NCBI RefSeq assembly: GCF_026339995.1
Contig: NZ_JAPEPT010000003.1
Location: 496,001 to 560,000 of the forward strand
Source of the DNA: Streptomyces sp. NBC_01481
GTDB taxonomy: Bacteria; Actinomycetota; Actinomycetes; Streptomycetales; Streptomycetaceae
Length of the DNA stretch: 64,000 nt
Direction of reading: 5' to 3'
Shown here: in pieces, positions 25,341 through 33,506 of the stretch
Numbering within the stretch: position 1 is the stretch's first letter
Layout of the letters: the number at the start of each line of letters is the position of its first letter
Translations under genes and position numbers: made by a program
Notes under the pieces: generated by a model
The model's input: only the letters and a program-made list of their open reading frames with translations
Told to the model about the DNA's origin: nothing
The model's database searches: none

Positions 25341-26417
25341 TCAACTCGCGGAGAACGCCGCCAACCGCACCGTACGCTCCGCCAGTTCGCTGATCCGTAC
25401 GCCGTCGAATCCGAACACCGCTGTACGCAGCCGGTCTTCCAGAGGCTCCGTCCACTGCGCGGGGATGGCGGCCGCTCCGCTCAGCACACCCGCCACCGAG
25501 CCCGCCGTCGCCCCGTTGGAGTCGGTGTCAAGGCCGCCGCGGACCGTGAGGGCGATGGTGGCGGTGAAGTCGCCCGCGCCGTACAGCAGTCCGGCCGTGA
25601 TGACGGCGGCGTTCGGAACGGTGTGGATCCAGCCCAGGCCGCCCGTCTCGTCGGCCAGTTCGCCGAGCGTGTCGGACCAGGACGTCCCGGAGGCGTGCAG
25701 GGCCACGGTGTGGCGCACCGCGCGCGCGAGCCGGCAGCCCGCGGGGATACGTTCCAGAGCCGCCTCGACCGCATCGCGCGGGATGTTCGCGGTGAACGCG
25801 GCGGCGATCAGGGCCGCCGCCCACATCGCCCCGTACACGCCATTGCCCGTGTGCGAGAGGACCGCGTCGCGGCGGGCGAGCGCGGCGGCTCGGTGCGGGT
25901 CGCCGGGACAGGTCCAGCCGAAGATGTCGGCGCGGATGAGCGCGCCGATCCACTCCTGGTAGGGATTGTCGCGCGTGGCGCTGACCGGAGGCTTGAGACC
26001 GTTCGCGAGATTGCGGTACGTGGCCCGCTCGGCGGTGAACGTCTGCAGAAACGGCAGATGCAGCAGCCATGCCTCGCCCACCTGCTCAGTGGTGAATCCG
26101 AAACCGTGGCTCTCCAGCAGATGCAGCCCGAGGACCGTGTAGTCCACGTCGTCATCCCGGCAACTGCCGTGGATCCGGCCCCGTACGCACTCACGCCACT
26201 CGGGACGCAGCTCGAATTCGCCGGGCAGCGCGTCCGCCGGCGGCCCGGGCAGGTAGTCGGTGAGCGGGAGCGCGTCGGTGCGGCGCAGATACCGGTCGAT
26301 GCGGTCGCGGGTCCAGTAGTCGCCACGCTCGACGGGCTTGCCGAGCATGTTGCCGGCGACCCGGCCCAGCCAGCCGCCGAGAATCCGGTCGGCGAGGTCG
26401 ACCTGCTGTTGGCCCAT
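25341..26417 (-). CDS. ADP-ribosylglycohydrolase (DraG-type)
   Basis: 358 residues of the all-helical ADP-ribosyl(dinitrogenase reductase)-hydrolase family. Metal-binding acids appear in SCRDDDVDYTVL (first cluster) and in RGGLDTDSNGATAGSVAG (C-terminal cluster). These enzymes remove mono-ADP-ribose, usually from Arg. It is 46 bp upstream of the Trypco1 gene on the same strand, so it may be part of the protease/MoxR transcription unit, adding an ADP-ribose-handling enzyme to it. It is divergent from the glycerate kinase gene. Confidence 0.88.
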   Translation of the reverse strand: MGQQQVDLADRILGGWLGRVAGNMLGKPVERGDYWTRDRIDRYLRRTDALPLTDYLPGPPADALPGEFELRPEWRECVRGRIHGSCRDDDVDYTVLGLHLLESHGFGFTTEQVGEAWLLHLPFLQTFTAERATYRNLANGLKPPVSATRDNPYQEWIGALIRADIFGWTCPGDPHRAAALARRDAVLSHTGNGVYGAMWAAALIAAAFTANIPRDAVEAALERIPAGCRLARAVRHTVALHASGTSWSDTLGELADETGGLGWIHTVPNAAVITAGLLYGAGDFTATIALTVRGGLDTDSNGATAGSVAGVLSGAAAIPAQWTEPLEDRLRTAVFGFDGVRISELAERTVRLAAFSAS

Positions 26418-26567
26418 ACGTCCGGTTTACCGAATCGGCGCCGGGTCCGCGCGGCAGTGCCCCGGTATGGTCCGAAATATCAAGCCATGATGAGGTGGCA
26501 GACCGTCTGAACGTCCGGATAGGGTCGGGGCGGCGCGACTGCCTGTTCGAAAGCAAGGGATAGCAAG

Positions 26568-27701
26568 GTGACGAACGGAGCAGTTACTCAGTCCGCGCGT
26601 GTGCTCGTCGCGGCTGACAAGTTCAAGGGCTCGCTCACGGCCGTACAGGTCGCGGAACGGGTCACCGCAGGTCTCCAGCGGGTCGTACCCGGTCTGGCGG
26701 TCGAGACCCTGCCCGTCGCGGACGGCGGCGACGGCACGGTCGCCGCGGCGGTGGCGGCCGGGTTCGAACGACGCGAGGTCCCGGTGACCGGGCCGCTCGG
26801 CGAACCACTCACCGCGGCGTACGCCCTGCGGGAGGGCACCGCGGTCGTGGAGATGGCGGAGGCCTCCGGGCTCCAGCACCTCCCCGACGGGGTCTTCGCG
26901 CCGCTCACCTCGACGACGTACGGCTCCGGCGAGCTGCTGCGCGCCGCGCTCGACGCGGGAGCCCGGACGATCGTCTTCGGCGTCGGCGGCAGCGCGACCA
27001 CGGACGGCGGCGCGGGCATGCTCGCCGCACTCGGCGCGCGCTTCCTGGACGCGGACGGCGAGCCGGTCGGCCCCGGCGGCGGCGGCCTCCGCGACCTCGC
27101 GTCCGCGGACCTGTCCGGCCTCGACCCCCGGCTCAAGGACGTCGAGCTGGTCCTCGCCAGCGACGTCGACAACCCGCTGACGGGGCCGAAGGGCGCGCCC
27201 GCGGTGTACGGCCCGCAGAAGGGCGCGACCCCGGAGGACGTCGCCACACTGGACGCGGCGCTGACCCACTACGCGTCCATCCTCGGCCCCGAGCAGGCCC
27301 AGCTCCCCGGCGCGGGGGCGGCGGGCGGCATCGGTTACGGCGCGCTGGTCGCCCTCGGGGCGAGCTTCCGGCCCGGCATTGAGGTCATGCTCGACGTGCT
27401 CGGCTTCGCGGCCGCGCTGTCCCGGGCGACTTTGGTGATCACCGGCGAGGGCTCCCTCGACGAACAGACCCTTCACGGCAAGGCCCCCGCGGGCGTCGCC
27501 GCGGCGGCCCGCGCCCGGAACATCGAGGTCGTCGCGGTCTGCGGCCGCCTGACGCTGCCGCCCGAGGCGCTGGGCCGGGCGGGGATCCGCAGGGCGTATC
27601 CCCTGACGGCGCTGGAACCGGACCCACGGAAGTGCATGGCGGAGGCGGGGCCGCTGCTGGAGCGGGTGGCGGAGGGTATTGCGCGGGATTTCCTGCGGTA
27701 G
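26568..27701 (+). CDS. glycerate kinase
   Basis: 377 residues, family-typical length. Signature segments: VLVAADKFKGSLTAVQVAE at the N-terminus, PVADGGDGT, GVGGSATTDGGAGMLAALG (the conserved glycine-rich loop) and VITGEGSLDEQTLHGKAP. It phosphorylates D-glycerate to a phosphoglycerate and feeds glycolysis. GTG 26568 is preceded by AAGGGA. No neighbouring glyoxylate or glycerate catabolic genes are visible. Confidence 0.92.
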   Translation: MTNGAVTQSARVLVAADKFKGSLTAVQVAERVTAGLQRVVPGLAVETLPVADGGDGTVAAAVAAGFERREVPVTGPLGEPLTAAYALREGTAVVEMAEASGLQHLPDGVFAPLTSTTYGSGELLRAALDAGARTIVFGVGGSATTDGGAGMLAALGARFLDADGEPVGPGGGGLRDLASADLSGLDPRLKDVELVLASDVDNPLTGPKGAPAVYGPQKGATPEDVATLDAALTHYASILGPEQAQLPGAGAAGGIGYGALVALGASFRPGIEVMLDVLGFAAALSRATLVITGEGSLDEQTLHGKAPAGVAAAARARNIEVVAVCGRLTLPPEALGRAGIRRAYPLTALEPDPRKCMAEAGPLLERVAEGIARDFLR

Positions 27702-28455
27702 GGGGTTGTCCCCCATGGGTGGTTTCGCGGGCGAACCCCGGCGGCCCGGGGACCCGCTTGGGCGTCGGGCTTCGTGGCGCGGGGGTTTGTTCCCCCACCA
27801 CGCCCCTTCCCGAAACTGGGGCGAGGCCCCCAGACCCCCGGGGAGGGGGGAGGAACGTGGGGGCTGGCGCCCCCACACCCCCGGGGCGCCGGCTTCCCGG
27901 CGCGCCGCGCCCGTCACCCGCACTGCGCCGGCTGCGCGGCGCAGGCCTCCGGGTCCCCGAGGGGGAGGGGGACGTGGGGGCTGGCGCCCCACACCCCCCG
28001 AGCGCCAGCTTCGCGGCGCAAGCCGGGCATCCGCTTCCCGCGGCGCGAGCAAAGCACCCGCGTCTCCGCGGTGCGGGGACCGAGAAGCGTCATCCCGCAA
28101 GGGGGCCGCGGAGCGGGTGGAGTCGGGACGTAGAGCGTGATTTGTGGCGCGGGGACGCCCGCGCCCCTAGGTACGGCTGAGACGCGCCGTAAATCATGCA
28201 GTCCCGGCTCCACCCCGGAGCGGACCCCAGGCGCCCACCCCGCGGCGCCGGGCAACCCCGTGACCCGCACCCCGGACGCCCCGCGGCACCGGGCAACCCC
28301 GCGACCCGCACCCCAAACGCCCCGCGGCACCGGGCAACCCCGCGACCCGCACCCCAAACGCCCCGCGGCACCGGGCAACCCCGCGACCCGCACCCCAAAC
28401 GCCCCGCGGCACCGGGCAACCCCACACCCCGCACCCCGGACGGCCGCGCCCACCC
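27702..28455. repeat. 754-bp intergenic repeat region between convergent genes
   Basis: No gene is supported; open frames here lack coding logic and are made of repeats. It begins with GGGGGTTGTCCCCC overlapping the glycerate kinase stop. It contains a direct pair of about 50 bp (from 27855 and from 27972, both opening ACGTGGGGGCTGGCGCCCC) and ends in a 41-bp tandem array. It also shares CGCCCCTTCCCG phrases with the fold-backs near 46560 and 50425. It lies between the 3' ends of glycerate kinase and the PucR regulator. Confidence 0.65.
28242..28446. repeat. 41-bp tandem repeat, five copies
   Basis: Units start at 28242, 28283, 28324, 28365 and 28406. Each opens GCGGCACCGGGCAACCCCG (first copy GCGGCGCC). 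The three central copies are identical; the outer two carry a few changes. The period is not a multiple of three and there are no spacers, so it is neither coding nor a CRISPR array. Confidence 0.85.
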
Positions 28456-29649
28456 TCACCCCAGCCGAAACGCGTCCAGCGCCAGCGTCATTTCGATCAG
28501 GTCTCGCGGGCGGCCCAGGGATCTCGACGTCAGTTGTTCCAGGCGGCGCAGGCGGTTGAACACCGTGTTCCGGTGGCAGTACAGCCGCGTCGCCGCCCGG
28601 CCCGCCGAGCCCCCGCACTCCAGCCACGCGTCCAGCGTCTCCAGCAGCAACGCCCTGTCCGCCGGGTCCAGGTCCAGCAGGGGGCCGAAGACATCCGCGA
28701 TCAGGCGGGCCGCCAGTTCCGGCTGGCTCACCACCAGGGCCGTGGGGAGGTGTTCGTCCAGGCGCACGATCCCGCGCGCGTCCGGGCCGCACGTGCGCAG
28801 GGCCGTCTCCGCCAGGCGTCGCGCCAGGCCCAGGTCGGCCAGGCCCGGCACCACCGGGCTGATCCCGCCGGGGCCCTGGCAGCGCCGGTGCAGAACAGCG
28901 GACAGCTCCGCCAGCCCCACCCCCGCCTCCAGCGCGACCACCGCGATCTCGTAGTCCGTACGCATCCGCCAGAAGAACCGCAGCCCCTCTGCCATCGCGA
29001 CCCGGCGGAACGGCTCGCGCCCCGCCGCGCGCTCCACCCGGACCACGACCACCGCGTACCGCCCCTGTTCCGGCAGGTCCAGGCCCGCCGCCGCGCTCGA
29101 TGCCAGGCCGGGCGTGGAGCGGCCCTCCAGGAGCGCGTCCAGCAGCGCCTGGACCCGCTCGTCGCTGCGCCGCTGCATCTCCTGCTCGGTGTCGCGGTAC
29201 GCGTCCGCGACCGTGGAGGCCTGCCGGTCCACGCCCGCCCACACGTCGGATGCCAGATGCACCAGCACAGGCAGTGCGTCCGGGTTCTTGTCGGTGACGA
29301 TCTCCAGGAGCTCGTCCCAGACGAGATAGCCCGCGTGCCGGTACGCGTACAGGACGAGGTCGAGCGGGAGCCCCTGCTCGGCGCGCTGCCGGCCGAGCTG
29401 TTCCGCGTACAGCAGGTCCCGCCGCGGCGCCGAACGCGATGCGGCCAGCGCCTCGATGCCGTACCGCATCGCCTCGTTGATCTGCTGCCAGTGCTCGTCC
29501 CGCGGCACGGCGAGATCGAACTGCGGTGAATGGGCCTGAAGTTCGTCGATGAGCAGGTCCGTCAGTCCGGGCACGCGCTCCAGCAGCACCTTGGAGGCGC
29601 TCACCAGGACGGACCACTCATGCTCGGTGCGTGCTCTGTGGCCACCCAT
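28456..29649 (-). CDS. PucR-family transcriptional regulator
   Basis: 397 residues. The C-terminal PucR helix-turn-helix is clear: LLETLDAWLECGGSAGRAA, then RLYCHRNTVFNRLRRLE and LIEMTLALDAFRLG. The N-terminal half is a helical RsbRD-like segment (LLIDELQAHSPQFDLAV), followed by a GGDEF-derived CdaR-type middle region (YAVVVVRVE). It is read divergently from the ABC importer genes, which start 158 bp away, and probably regulates them; the ligand is unknown. ATG 29649 begins the homologous part; the frame continues upstream without similarity. Confidence 0.85.
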   Translation of the reverse strand: MGGHRARTEHEWSVLVSASKVLLERVPGLTDLLIDELQAHSPQFDLAVPRDEHWQQINEAMRYGIEALAASRSAPRRDLLYAEQLGRQRAEQGLPLDLVLYAYRHAGYLVWDELLEIVTDKNPDALPVLVHLASDVWAGVDRQASTVADAYRDTEQEMQRRSDERVQALLDALLEGRSTPGLASSAAAGLDLPEQGRYAVVVVRVERAAGREPFRRVAMAEGLRFFWRMRTDYEIAVVALEAGVGLAELSAVLHRRCQGPGGISPVVPGLADLGLARRLAETALRTCGPDARGIVRLDEHLPTALVVSQPELAARLIADVFGPLLDLDPADRALLLETLDAWLECGGSAGRAATRLYCHRNTVFNRLRRLEQLTSRSLGRPRDLIEMTLALDAFRLG

Positions 29650-29725
29650 GACCGGAGGATGCCAGCCCTTGTGCCGGTGCACAATGCGCGCGCCGCACCG
29701 CTGGTCATGCGCAGCGATTCGAGCA

Positions 29726-29741
29726 TACCGCCTGGACGGTA
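29726..29741. promoter_or_regulatory. possible operator between pucR-like and ABC importer genes
   Basis: TACCG (29726-29730) and CGGTA (29737-29741) form an inverted repeat with a 6-base centre in the only intergenic space shared by the divergent regulator and transporter. Position, not experiment, suggests it. Confidence 0.3.
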
Positions 29742-29807
29742 CGCCCGGCCGGTGCTGGTGTGTGCCCCCACAGGGCAATTTCGAACAAGCCCGGAAAGGG
29801 GGTCCAC

Positions 29808-30614
29808 ATGGCTGCCACGTCGCTCGAAGTGCGTGCGCTGTCCGTCGGCTACGGGCCGGTACGGGCACTGCGGGACGTCTCAATCGATGTGCCCGAGGGC
29901 GCGATCGTCGCCGTCCTCGGCGGCAACGGTGCCGGCAAATCGACCCTGCTGCGCTCCGTCTCCCGCACCCTCGGCTTTCAGCGTGGCCGCGTCACGTCCG
30001 GCAGCATCAGCTACGACGGCCGTCCGCTGGAAGGGCTGAGCGCGGCCGCGGTCGTCGCCGCGGGCGTCGTCCAGGTCCCGGAGGGACGGCAAGTCTTCGC
30101 GCGGATGACCGTCGCCGACAATCTGCGGGCGGGCGCACTGGGCGCGACCGGCGGGCGCCGCTCCGGCGCCGAGGCTCTCGCCCGGGTGCATGAGCTCTTC
30201 CCCGTCCTCGCCGACCGCGCGCACCAGCGTGCCGGACTGCTGTCGGGCGGCGAACAGCAAATGCTGGCGATGGGACGGGCGTTGATGGCCCGGCCACGGC
30301 TTCTGCTGCTCGACGAGCCGTCGCTCGGCCTCGCCCCGCTCATGGCGGCGCGCATCGCTGAGACCGTGCAGGAGATCAACGCCGCCGGTACATCGGTCCT
30401 GCTGGTCGAGCAGAACGCGGCGATCGCGCTGCGGCTGGCCTCGACGGCGTACGTACTCGACGTCGGCGAGGTCGCCCTCTCGGGCCCGGCGGACGAGCTC
30501 GCCTCCTCGGACGAGGTACGCCGCCGCTACCTGGGCGTCGTCGACGAGACGGCTGCGGCCGACGCCGTCAGCGCGGAAGCGGCGGCGCCGACGCTGAGCA
30601 GGTGGTCGGCATGA
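29808..30614 (+). CDS. branched-chain-amino-acid-type ABC transporter ATP-binding protein (LivF-like)
   Basis: 268 residues. Walker A GGNGAGKST, signature LLSGGEQQMLAMGRALM, Walker B LLLLDEPSLGL and the H-loop region replaced by VEQNA, the usual LivF form (VEQN). It energises import of branched-chain amino acids or other amides/nucleosides together with the following genes. AAAGGGGG lies 5 bases before ATG 29808. A GTG further upstream is possible but unnecessary. Its stop overlaps the next start by four bases. Confidence 0.9.
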   Translation: MAATSLEVRALSVGYGPVRALRDVSIDVPEGAIVAVLGGNGAGKSTLLRSVSRTLGFQRGRVTSGSISYDGRPLEGLSAAAVVAAGVVQVPEGRQVFARMTVADNLRAGALGATGGRRSGAEALARVHELFPVLADRAHQRAGLLSGGEQQMLAMGRALMARPRLLLLDEPSLGLAPLMAARIAETVQEINAAGTSVLLVEQNAAIALRLASTAYVLDVGEVALSGPADELASSDEVRRRYLGVVDETAAADAVSAEAAAPTLSRWSA

Positions 30615-31435
30615 GCGCACCCCGTACCGACCTGGAAGGCGCGGCGACACCCCCCGCCCCCGCCGTCCCCGCCCTGACCGTCACCGATCTCACCGTCCGC
30701 TTCGCCGGGCTCACGGCCCTCGACTCCGCCTCCTTCACCGTCGCACCCGGCAGTGTCCACGCCCTCATCGGCCCCAACGGCGCCGGCAAGTCCACCACGT
30801 TCAACGTCCTGTCGGGCGTCTACCGGGCCACCTCCGGCAGTGTCCGCTTCGGCGGGAGGGAGCTCACCGGGCTCCCTCCCGACCGCATCGCAGCCCTCGG
30901 CATCGCCCGTACCTTCCAGAACCTCGCGCTCCCGCCGCACGCCACCGTCGCCGACAGCCTGCTGCTCGGCAGGCACCGGCTCACCCGCGCAGGGTTCCTC
31001 GCCGCCGGGCTGCGGCTGCCGTCCGCCGCCCGCGAGGCCCGTCAACATCTGGACCGGGTACGGGAGATCGCGGAGTTCACCGGACTCGGCGGCGATCTGG
31101 ACCGGCTCGCGGGAGCACTCCCGTACGGCAAGCAGAAGCTCGTCGAACTCGGCCGCGCCCTGTGCATGGAACCCCGGCTGCTGCTCCTCGACGAGCCCGT
31201 CGCCGGGATGACCGCGGACGAGCGGCGGCAGACGGCCTCCGTCATCGCGGGCGTACGAGACAGCCTCGGCATATCCATCGTGCTCGTCGAACACGACATG
31301 GGGGTGGTGATGCGGCTCGCGGACGCCGTGACCGTACTCGACTTCGGGCGCCGGATCGCCGACGGCAGCCCCGCCCAGGTACAGAGCGACCCGGCCGTCG
31401 TACAGGCCTATCTCGGAACGGAGGCGCAGGCATGA
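30611..31435 (+). CDS. branched-chain-amino-acid-type ABC transporter ATP-binding protein (LivG-like)
   Basis: 274 residues: Walker A GPNGAGKST, Q-loop GIARTFQNLALP, a diverged signature GALPYGKQKLVELGRAL, Walker B LLLLDEPVAGM and VEHDM (H-loop). The LPYGKQ signature instead of LSGGQ is normal for LivG. It starts at ATGA over the livF-like stop and ends in ATGA over the permease start, showing a tightly coupled operon. Confidence 0.9.
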   Translation: MSAPRTDLEGAATPPAPAVPALTVTDLTVRFAGLTALDSASFTVAPGSVHALIGPNGAGKSTTFNVLSGVYRATSGSVRFGGRELTGLPPDRIAALGIARTFQNLALPPHATVADSLLLGRHRLTRAGFLAAGLRLPSAAREARQHLDRVREIAEFTGLGGDLDRLAGALPYGKQKLVELGRALCMEPRLLLLDEPVAGMTADERRQTASVIAGVRDSLGISIVLVEHDMGVVMRLADAVTVLDFGRRIADGSPAQVQSDPAVVQAYLGTEAQA

Positions 31436-32331
31436 CGACCTTCGTCGAACTACTCCTCGGCGGAGCTCTCCATCGGCTCCGTCTACGCGCTGATCGCGCT
31501 CGGCTTCGTCGTCATCTTCAAGGCCACCGAAGTCGTCAACTTCGCCCACGCGTCCCTGCTGCTCGCGGGCGGCTATGTCACCGCCGTACTCCACGACGAC
31601 ATCGGCTTCTGGGCCGCGCTCGCCGTCGGCATCGCGCTGAGCGGCCGCTGCTGGTCCGGCGCGGCCGGGAAGCCAAGTACCTCGTCGTGCGCCGCCGCCG
31701 GGGCTCCCGTACGGCAGCGTCCTGGCCATCGTCACCATCGGCGTCGACATTCTCCTGACCACCGAACTCACCCGCCGTATCGGCACGGACGTCCTCGCGC
31801 TCGGTGACCCGTGGGGGGATCGCGTCGTCACCATCGGGGACATCACCATCGCGCAGACCCGCATCGCCGCCTTCGTTGCGGCGGCCCTGCTCATCACCGT
31901 GTTCCTGCTCGCGTTCCGGTACACCTCGTGGGGCGTGTCGATGCGCGCGGCGGCCGAGAATCCGGAGACCGCGGCGCTGATGGGGGTACGCCTGGGCCGG
32001 GTCTCGCTCGCCGCCTGGGCGGTCGCGGGCGCGCTCGCCGCGGTCGCCGCCCTCTTCCTCACCGTCTTCCCGACGCCGGGGCTCGAACGCGCCACCTCGC
32101 TCGCCGCACTCAAGGCCTTCCCGGCGGCGATCCTCGGCGGGCTCGACTCCACGCACCGGCGCGCTCGCGGGAGGTCTGATCGTCGGCGTCACCGAGTCGT
32201 TCGCCACCGGCTACCAGGACGAACTGTCCTTCCTGGGCCGGGGGATCGGCGATCTCGCGCCGTATCGACGGTGATCGCGCGCTTTCGTCGTGCTGTACTC
32301 CAGGCCCGCCGGTCTCTTCGGTACTGAAGGA
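31432..32331 (+). pseudogene. LivH-like permease gene interrupted by several frameshifts
   Basis: Permease sequence is recognisable but jumps between frames. MTTFVELLLGG is followed by an extra base near 31463; then LSIGSVYALIALGFVVIFKA runs in the next frame. Frame changes again within about 31655-31715, after which YGSVLAIVTIGVDILLTTEL and WGVSMRAAAENPETAALMGV continue. A further shift near 32155 precedes GALAGGLIVGVTESFATGY, and an in-frame TGA follows at about 32272, before VVLYSRPAGLFGT. Each fragment is normal LivH, so either the gene decayed very recently or this stretch was poorly sequenced. The intact flanking genes favour the second. Confidence 0.75.
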
Positions 32332-32340
32332 GCGCTGCCG

Positions 32341-33504
32341 ATGGCTATCGCGACGCTGAAGACGCCCGAGGCGAGACGTGACGAGCGAGGCCTTTCGAGC
32401 GTGCGAGCCAGCCGCAGGGCGTACGTGAAGAATCCGGGCACACCGCACCTCGGATCGCGGCGCAACGTCCTGCTCCTCGCGCTGCCCTTCCATCTCGACC
32501 GCTCTTCTGGCTGCAAGCCGACTCTTCCAGCGAAATGGCCGCCTCGCGATCCGGCGCAGATCGGCATCAACACCTCCTCTGCCGGTGCCACCGGACGGCT
32601 GCAATCCATGAGGTGGCGGCCGCGCCTGTGCTCACTCGCAGGCGGGCGCGTGCGGCCAGCTGCCGTCCTGGCGGGCGAGAGCGGAGTCGAGAACGGCCAC
32701 CGCCTCACTGGCCTCGGCCTACCGACCTGGCTCGCCGCAGTACTCGCGGTGCTCGTCGCGGGCGCGGCAGGCGGCCTGTTCAGCCCCATCGCGGGGCGGC
32801 TGCGCGGCGCGTATCTCGGCATCGCCACGCTCGCGCTGATCTTCATCGGCCAGCACGTCCTCTTCAACGCCCGTGACCTGACAGGAGGGTTCAACGGCCG
32901 GGCCGTGCCACCCCTCTCGCTCTTCGGCATCGACTTCGACGACAGCGAGACGGTCATCGCAGCCGTCCCCTTCCAGTCCGCCGAGAAGCTCTGGTACGTG
33001 GCACTGCTCGCCCTCATCGGCTGCGGCCTCTTCGCCCGCGGAGTGCTACGGGGCCGCCCCGGCCGCGCCATGAACGCCATCCGGGACCATCGCATCGCCG
33101 CGGGCGTCATGGGCGTACCGGTCGCCCGCTACCGGGCCGCCGTCTTCGTCCTGTCCTCGATGTACGCGGGACTCGCCGGCGTACTGATCGCCCTGGTCTT
33201 CCAACGCACCGTCCCCGAGTACTTCGGCGTGATCCTGTCCCTCGAATTCCTCGCCATGATCGTGATCGGGGGCCTCGGCACGGTCGCCGGCGCCGTCGTC
33301 GGCGCGGTCTTCGTCTCCCTGCTGCCCCAGATCCTCACCCACTACAGCGACACCCTCCCGCTGGTCTCCGCCCCCGGCACCGGCGGCGTCGCACCCGGGG
33401 AGGCATCGCGCTACCTGTACGGCGCCGCGGTCGTCGCGGTCGTCCTTTTCCTGCCCGGCGGACTCACCCGTCTCATCACCTCACGCAAGACCCCACGGGA
33501 GTAG
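32341..33504 (+). CDS. LivM-like ABC permease with scrambled N-terminal third
   Basis: The frame is open for 387 residues and AAGGAG precedes ATG 32341, but only residues from about 125 on look like LivM (WLAAVLAVLVAGAAGGLFSP, MNAIRDHRIAAGVMGVPVA, LAMIVIGGLGTVAGAVVGA). Between about 32440 and 32690, fragments of the missing part appear if single bases are removed. For example, GACCGCTCTTCTGGCTGC minus two bases gives DRFWL, and ATCGGCATCAAC encodes the expected IGIN. The apparent mutations are mainly small insertions. The protein as read would be unlikely to work; the same caveat applies as for the livH-like gene. Confidence 0.65.
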   Translation: MAIATLKTPEARRDERGLSSVRASRRAYVKNPGTPHLGSRRNVLLLALPFHLDRSSGCKPTLPAKWPPRDPAQIGINTSSAGATGRLQSMRWRPRLCSLAGGRVRPAAVLAGESGVENGHRLTGLGLPTWLAAVLAVLVAGAAGGLFSPIAGRLRGAYLGIATLALIFIGQHVLFNARDLTGGFNGRAVPPLSLFGIDFDDSETVIAAVPFQSAEKLWYVALLALIGCGLFARGVLRGRPGRAMNAIRDHRIAAGVMGVPVARYRAAVFVLSSMYAGLAGVLIALVFQRTVPEYFGVILSLEFLAMIVIGGLGTVAGAVVGAVFVSLLPQILTHYSDTLPLVSAPGTGGVAPGEASRYLYGAAVVAVVLFLPGGLTRLITSRKTPRE

Positions 33505-33506
33505 AC

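Noticed and set aside
28242..28446. CRISPR array
   Set aside because: The 41-bp units are directly adjacent with no unique spacers and no cas genes nearby.
27914..29617. 567-residue minus-strand open frame over the 41-bp repeats
   Set aside because: It is Gly/Arg/Ala-rich, built from tandem repeats and antisense or out-of-frame to the PucR gene.
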